Shown here one piece after another: positions 5,922 to 9,348 of a DNA stretch of 9,348 bases. A program made the position numbers and the translations under genes. The stretch comes from Oscillospiraceae bacterium (lineage in GTDB: Bacteria; Bacillota; Clostridia; Oscillospirales; Acutalibacteraceae): contig JAQXLO010000175.1 of assembly GCA_029012165.1 (NCBI GenBank), forward strand, positions 1 through 9,348, written 5' to 3'. Position 1 is the stretch's first letter; every line of letters begins with the position of its first letter. Under the pieces are notes generated by a model that saw only the letters and a list, made by a program, of their open reading frames with translations, made no database searches and was not told where the DNA came from.

Positions 5922-7349
5922 TTACAGATGCAGCAAAGAATAGCGTTCGCACTCGCCGATGGCTTCGCTGGGCAGATCGTCGATTATGGTCAGGCAGTTC
6001 AGGAAGGTTTGGGTCTGTTCGAGCATGAGGGTTTCATCGAATTTGTCCATTTCATGGCTGTCGCTGACAACGCAAAGACTGTCCGGCGCAGTGACAAGGG
6101 CGATCTCGGGGATATGGACGTTGAACAGGGGCTGCCCTTCACCGAAATGCAGAAAATTGTGCCCACGCAGCGTCAATGTGCGCACACGCTGGCGATCCTC
6201 CAAAGCGTGGTAATAGATGTCGTCCATCATGCGGTTGCCGGTATACACCAGCTCGGGAGCAATGTCGCCGGTGGGGAAGTATTCGCTGCCGTTGCACTGC
6301 CAGTCCTTACAGCCGAGATGCTCCACGGAGACGCCCGCCACCGCCTTGATGTGGCCACGTTTTCCGTTCCAAAGATCCTGATGTTCCGCCAGCCAGCGGG
6401 AGGTCGCCTGTACGCCGCCGCCGATGACATCCTTGAAATCGGGCAGTCGGAAGTGGCCGGAGACAAAGACGAAAATGTGCTTGCGGTTGAGGGGTTTATC
6501 CTTCAGGCACCGTATCAGGGCGAGCAGTGCGGCGGGGCCATTTTCTTCGATGCAGTTGGTGCCGTCCGTGTGAGTGTTGATGAGGACGGCTTCATCGCTG
6601 TTCTTTCCGTCCAGAATGCAGTAAAAGCTTTCCGATTCGCAGTTCTTTTCCCATTCGGCTTCCAGCGTGAAGGTGGCATGCTTGCCCTGTGCGGCGGCGT
6701 CGATGACTGTTTGTCCATTGGTCTCGTTGACCCACAGCGCCGGAATGCCCTGATAGTCCATGATGAAGGGGAGATACTGTCCCTGTACCAAGGCGTCGGG
6801 CAGACCGTTCCAAATGCAGATGACCGCTTTGACCCCTGCGGCTTTCGCCACGGCAAGGAACGGAAAGTTGACAAAGGCGGTTGCCACGGGACCGCTGTAG
6901 TTTTTCGGCAGATGCAGATCTTCCGGCTGGGAACGCCGTTCGTCAAACGCCAGACGGGAGGGCAGAATATCCAGGTTGGACACACGGACAACGGCGATTT
7001 TGTCCCGTGCTTCGATAAAGGAAAGGCGCTTCCCTTTCAAAAGGATCAGCTCGCCTGTGACACCGCCGGGGGGTGTTTCGCCGGAGTAGGGGAATACGGA
7101 GGAAACAGGGATATCGACGGCGCCGAGGGCATCGTGCACAACGATAGATGCATTTTTGGCTTCCCAGCGGTTGAAAAAATGCGGGTCGCTGTAGACCTTC
7201 AGACCCATATCCCGAATCTGTCGTTTCAAATGAGCGATGTACGCTTTGTGGGCGGGATTGCCCGTCAAGCGGGGACCGAAAGCGTTCATGGTCTCCACTT
7301 CCTGCCGCAAAGCATTCGCATCGGTGTAGTCACGAATATCGTACTTCAT
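5922..7349 (-). CDS. M28-like peptidase-fold protein with inserted PA domain
   Basis: A 475-residue cytoplasmic protein (no signal peptide) with the layout of M28 aminopeptidases that carry a protease-associated (PA) domain. It has an N-terminal helical start (NAFGPRLTGNPAHKAYIAHL, ~22-41, like the 'gpR..Gs.ah..A..yl' opening). A PA-like beta region spans about 80-230 and contains FPFLAVAKAAGVKAVICIWNG. The peptidase-like fold then runs to the end. The first zinc-site motif is present as INTHTDG (H260, D262). Other canonical positions differ: the usual NDNxSG is CIEENGPAA (~266-274), the usual catalytic Glu-Glu is SGHF (298-301), and the usual Asp is in SVEHLG (E343). A histidine in SDSHEMDKFD (H432) fits the last ligand. 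Activity and substrate are uncertain. AAGGAGG lies 10 bases before the ATG. It is second in an operon with a HAD phosphatase. Confidence 0.85.
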   Translation of the reverse strand: MKYDIRDYTDANALRQEVETMNAFGPRLTGNPAHKAYIAHLKRQIRDMGLKVYSDPHFFNRWEAKNASIVVHDALGAVDIPVSSVFPYSGETPPGGVTGELILLKGKRLSFIEARDKIAVVRVSNLDILPSRLAFDERRSQPEDLHLPKNYSGPVATAFVNFPFLAVAKAAGVKAVICIWNGLPDALVQGQYLPFIMDYQGIPALWVNETNGQTVIDAAAQGKHATFTLEAEWEKNCESESFYCILDGKNSDEAVLINTHTDGTNCIEENGPAALLALIRCLKDKPLNRKHIFVFVSGHFRLPDFKDVIGGGVQATSRWLAEHQDLWNGKRGHIKAVAGVSVEHLGCKDWQCNGSEYFPTGDIAPELVYTGNRMMDDIYYHALEDRQRVRTLTLRGHNFLHFGEGQPLFNVHIPEIALVTAPDSLCVVSDSHEMDKFDETLMLEQTQTFLNCLTIIDDLPSEAIGECERYSLLHL

Positions 7350-7387
7350 AAAGGAAATACCTCCTTGTTAAAATGTATAAATATAGA

Positions 7388-8158
7388 TCAGTATGTCTTT
7401 TTTGGGGCGCATTCATCCCTCGGGGCAAAGAGCTTGTACAGCGCCTGTGCCACACCGCCGTCCCGTGCATCGCAGGAGACGAAAGTGCAAATCTTTTTTA
7501 CATCTTCGCAGGCATCGCCCATGGCCACGGAAATGCCGGCATACCGCAGCATATCCAAATCGTTGATGCTGTCTCCCATGGCGATACAGTGCGCTCTGTC
7601 CAGACCGTAGTAATCCAAGACGCACTGCATCCCCGTGGCTTTGTTGTGTCCCTTTTTGGCAAATTCGGCATAGGTGCGGTGCTGGTAGAACAGGTATTTA
7701 TCCGAAAGCTCTGCCTGCCACTGTGCCGACAGGGTGTGGGGGATGAACATCTTGGCGAAAGTCTTGTCGCCGAACCGTTCCATCAGCTCTGCGCCGTTTT
7801 GCACCTGCTCGCCGTGTCCCTCAAACAGGGGATTGCGTACCAAGACCGATTCCCCCTCCAAAAAGACGCCGCAGCCGTCTTGGGTCAAGCGGTCGAAAAT
7901 GTCCGCCAGTTCCGCAAGGGGGATGGATTCGGAACGCAGCTTTTGTCCGTCTGCAAGGACGGTACAGCCGATGCCGGCCACCACACCGTCCAGCGGTGCA
8001 GACAAAATCTTTTCGGGAATGTCCGCCAAAGAGCGGGCGGTATTGAGAAATACCTTGTGCCCCAGGGCACGCACATGGGCAAGGGCGGTACGGTTGGCGG
8101 GGACGATGGCGCCGTCACAGTACAGTGTGCCGTCTATATCCAGAAATATTGCGTACAT
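7388..8158 (-). CDS. Cof-type HAD-superfamily hydrolase (sugar-phosphatase-like)
   Basis: A 256-residue soluble phosphatase of the HAD superfamily, Cof/IIB class. Motif I is LDIDGTL with the nucleophile Asp7 and the acid/base Asp9; motif II is the threonine of FLNTARS (T40); motif III is the lysine of KKGHNKATG (K173); motif IV is GDSIND (195-200) with the Mg-binding aspartates. The cap of about 90 residues between motifs II and III is the type found in Cof/YbiV-like enzymes, which dephosphorylate sugar phosphates or cofactors; the true substrate is unknown. The ATG at 8158 is chosen because a GGAGG site lies 5 bases upstream and the protein starts directly with the first strand. The frame is open to 8242, but that stretch contains the promoter. 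The M28-like gene follows after 38 bases, so the two should be co-transcribed. Confidence 0.94.
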   Translation of the reverse strand: MYAIFLDIDGTLYCDGAIVPANRTALAHVRALGHKVFLNTARSLADIPEKILSAPLDGVVAGIGCTVLADGQKLRSESIPLAELADIFDRLTQDGCGVFLEGESVLVRNPLFEGHGEQVQNGAELMERFGDKTFAKMFIPHTLSAQWQAELSDKYLFYQHRTYAEFAKKGHNKATGMQCVLDYYGLDRAHCIAMGDSINDLDMLRYAGISVAMGDACEDVKKICTFVSCDARDGGVAQALYKLFAPRDECAPKKTY

Positions 8159-8181
8159 ATTTTCCTCCGTTTTAGACTTCG

Positions 8182-8210
8182 CCGCACAGTGCGGACGCCG
8201 CCTTTTCGGC
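8182..8210. repeat. Short palindromes in the leader of the HAD/M28-like operon
   Basis: CCGCACAGTGCGG (8182-8194) is a palindrome with one central base, and GCCG (8197-8200) can pair with CGGC (8207-8210). They fill most of the predicted leader between the start point (near 8207) and the ribosome site. They could be an operator or a small stem-loop; they are too short to be identified as a riboswitch. Confidence 0.4.
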
Positions 8211-8213
8211 TCT

Positions 8214-8242
8214 ATTGTACCAATCCTTCCCCGCTTCGTCAA
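8214..8242 (-). promoter_or_regulatory. Promoter of the HAD/M28-like operon
   Basis: On the minus strand TTGACG (8242-8237) and TACAAT (8219-8214) are separated by 17 bases, each one mismatch from consensus. The -35 begins only 22 bases after the citrate synthase stop codon. Transcription would start near 8207, with a leader of about 50 bases. Confidence 0.82.
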
Positions 8243-8264
8243 GACGGACAGCAGCTTTTTTGGA

Positions 8265-9348
8265 TCAGCGGCTTTCCAAGGGCGTATATTCTCTTCTCGT
8301 CTGCACCGCCTTGTACGCCGGGCGAATGATCTTGTTGCCGTTGATCAGCTCTTCCATGCGGTGGGCGCTCCAGCCGGCGATGCGGGCGATGGCGAAAATG
8401 GGTGTGAACAGTTCCTCGGGGATGCCGAGCATACTGTACACAAAGCCGCTGTAGAAGTCCACGTTGGCGCTGACGCCCTTGTACATCTTGCGGTTGCCGG
8501 AGATGATCTGCGGCGCCAGTTCCTCCACGGCGGAATAGAGGGCAAATTCCTTTTCCAGACCCTTTTCCACGGAAAGGGCTTCCACAAATCCCTTGAACAC
8601 TTGCGCTCTTGGGTCGGACACGGAGTAGATGGCGTGTCCGATGCCGTAGATCAGCCCGGATTTGTCAAAGGCCTCCTTGTTGACCAGACGGCGCAGATAG
8701 TTTTCGATCTCGTCCTTGTCGGTCCAATCCCGGATGTTTTCCTTCATATCCCGGAACATATGGCAGACCTTGATGTTGGCGCCGCCGTGCTTCGGCCCTT
8801 TCAGGGAACCCAGCGCCGCCGCAATGGCGGAGTAGGTGTCCGTGCCGGAGGAGGTGACGACATGGGTGGTGAAGGAGGAGTTGTTGCCGCCGCCGTGCTC
8901 GGCGTGGAGGATCAGCGCAAGGTCGAGGATGCGTGCCTCCAGCTTGGTGTATTTGCTGTTCAGGCGCAGCATATGCAGGATGTTCTCAGCGGTGGAGAGC
9001 TTCGGATCCGGCTCGTGGATGAAGAAGCTGTTGTTGTCGCAGACGTAGTAGTCGTATGCCTGATAGCCGTAGACGGACAGCAGCGGGAACATGGCGATCA
9101 GCTGTAAACACTGGCGCAGGACGTTGGGGATGGAGGTGTCGTCGGGCTTGTTGTCGTAGGAGTACAGCATCAGCACGCTGCGTGCCAGAGAGTTCATCAT
9201 GTCCCGGCTGGGAGATTTCATGATGATATCCCGCACGAAGGAATTGGGCAGGGAACGATAATCGGCAAGCAGGGTGCGGAAGTCGGCAAGTTCTTTCGCC
9301 TGCGGCAGTTCGCCGAACAGTAAAAGGTAGACGACCTCCTCAAAGCCG
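8265..9348 (-). CDS. Citrate synthase, 5' end cut by the window edge
   Basis: About 360 C-terminal residues are visible; the frame runs off the right edge, so the N-terminus is missing. The enzyme condenses acetyl-CoA and oxaloacetate to citrate in the cytoplasm (TCA cycle or glutamate-precursor branch). The visible part opens with GFEEVVYLLLFGELP, a citrate synthase signature. The active-site motifs are intact: HAEHGGGNNSSF (about 8881-8906), GPKHGGAN (about 8775-8798) with the catalytic histidine, and NVDFYSG (about 8445-8465) with the catalytic aspartate. The longer loop composition (NNSSFTTHVVTSSGTDTYSA) is that of the clostridial and related Firmicute form. An in-frame GTG at 9236 is internal to conserved sequence and is not the start. 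The choice between citrate and 2-methylcitrate synthase cannot be made surely, but the context gives no prp genes. No clear intrinsic terminator follows. Confidence 0.96.
   Translation of the reverse strand, partial: GFEEVVYLLLFGELPQAKELADFRTLLADYRSLPNSFVRDIIMKSPSRDMMNSLARSVLMLYSYDNKPDDTSIPNVLRQCLQLIAMFPLLSVYGYQAYDYYVCDNNSFFIHEPDPKLSTAENILHMLRLNSKYTKLEARILDLALILHAEHGGGNNSSFTTHVVTSSGTDTYSAIAAALGSLKGPKHGGANIKVCHMFRDMKENIRDWTDKDEIENYLRRLVNKEAFDKSGLIYGIGHAIYSVSDPRAQVFKGFVEALSVEKGLEKEFALYSAVEELAPQIISGNRKMYKGVSANVDFYSGFVYSMLGIPEELFTPIFAIARIAGWSAHRMEELINGNKIIRPAYKAVQTRREYTPLESR

Noticed and set aside
5142..7610. An 822-codon open frame on the plus strand
   Set aside because: It lies antisense to three genes with clear family motifs, ribosome sites and promoters, and crosses the tRNA. 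Its translation has no recognisable domain. It is open because the genes opposite it are GC-rich.
8159..8242. A 28-residue N-terminal extension of the HAD protein
   Set aside because: The stretch contains the promoter and leader; the internal ATG at 8158 has its own GGAGG and starts the conserved fold.
7373..9107. Long plus-strand open frames (318 and 457 codons) opposite the HAD and citrate synthase genes
   Set aside because: They are shadows of the intact minus-strand genes, with no ribosome sites and no domain-like sequence.
1..9348. CRISPR arrays, insertion sequences, integrase or toxin-antitoxin genes
   Set aside because: I looked on both strands and saw no regularly spaced repeats, transposase or recombinase motifs, or small paired genes.

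Overview
The window looks like a chromosomal piece from an anaerobic Firmicute of the class Clostridia (Oscillospiraceae/Ruminococcaceae-like). This rests on strong AAAGGAGG-type ribosome binding sites, consensus sigma-A promoters, a clostridial-type citrate synthase, and a CUT1 sugar transporter controlled by a LacI regulator. No 16S or other marker gene is present, so the assignment is an inference.

Left part (1-4517): a carbohydrate-uptake locus. On the minus strand, a lipoprotein sugar-binding protein, two CUT1 permeases and the beginning of an MsmK/UgpC-type ATPase form one tightly packed operon. A LacI-family regulator is transcribed divergently on the plus strand and closed by a good intrinsic terminator. 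The roughly 200-bp divergent region has a near-consensus promoter for each side. It also holds two almost identical copies of a compound operator, TAACCGATTA + 2 bp + TAACCGGTTA. One copy lies just downstream of the transporter start point and the other just upstream of the regulator -35. The likely logic is substrate-responsive repression of the transporter plus autoregulation.

Middle (4518-5240): no intact protein gene. One plus-strand frame looks like decayed coding sequence, interrupted by two in-frame stops. It is followed by two minus-strand terminator hairpins and a tRNA-Pro(UGG) gene on the minus strand with an encoded CCA. The base composition is visibly more AT-rich to the left of the tRNA and more GC-rich to its right, so the tRNA may mark the edge of an acquired segment.

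Right part (5241-9348): all minus strand. In transcription order it holds the C-terminal ~360 residues of a citrate synthase, then a Cof-type HAD phosphatase and an M28-like PA-domain protein in one operon with its own promoter, then a small lipoprotein of unknown function with its own promoter that runs towards the tRNA. The M28-like protein has a non-standard set of metal-ligand positions and is the most unusual protein here.

Overall this is mostly an ordinary metabolic region. The points most worth a second look are the duplicated compound operator, the decayed gene beside the tRNA, and the variant M28-like protein. I found no CRISPR array, insertion sequence, or obvious defence or biosynthetic system.
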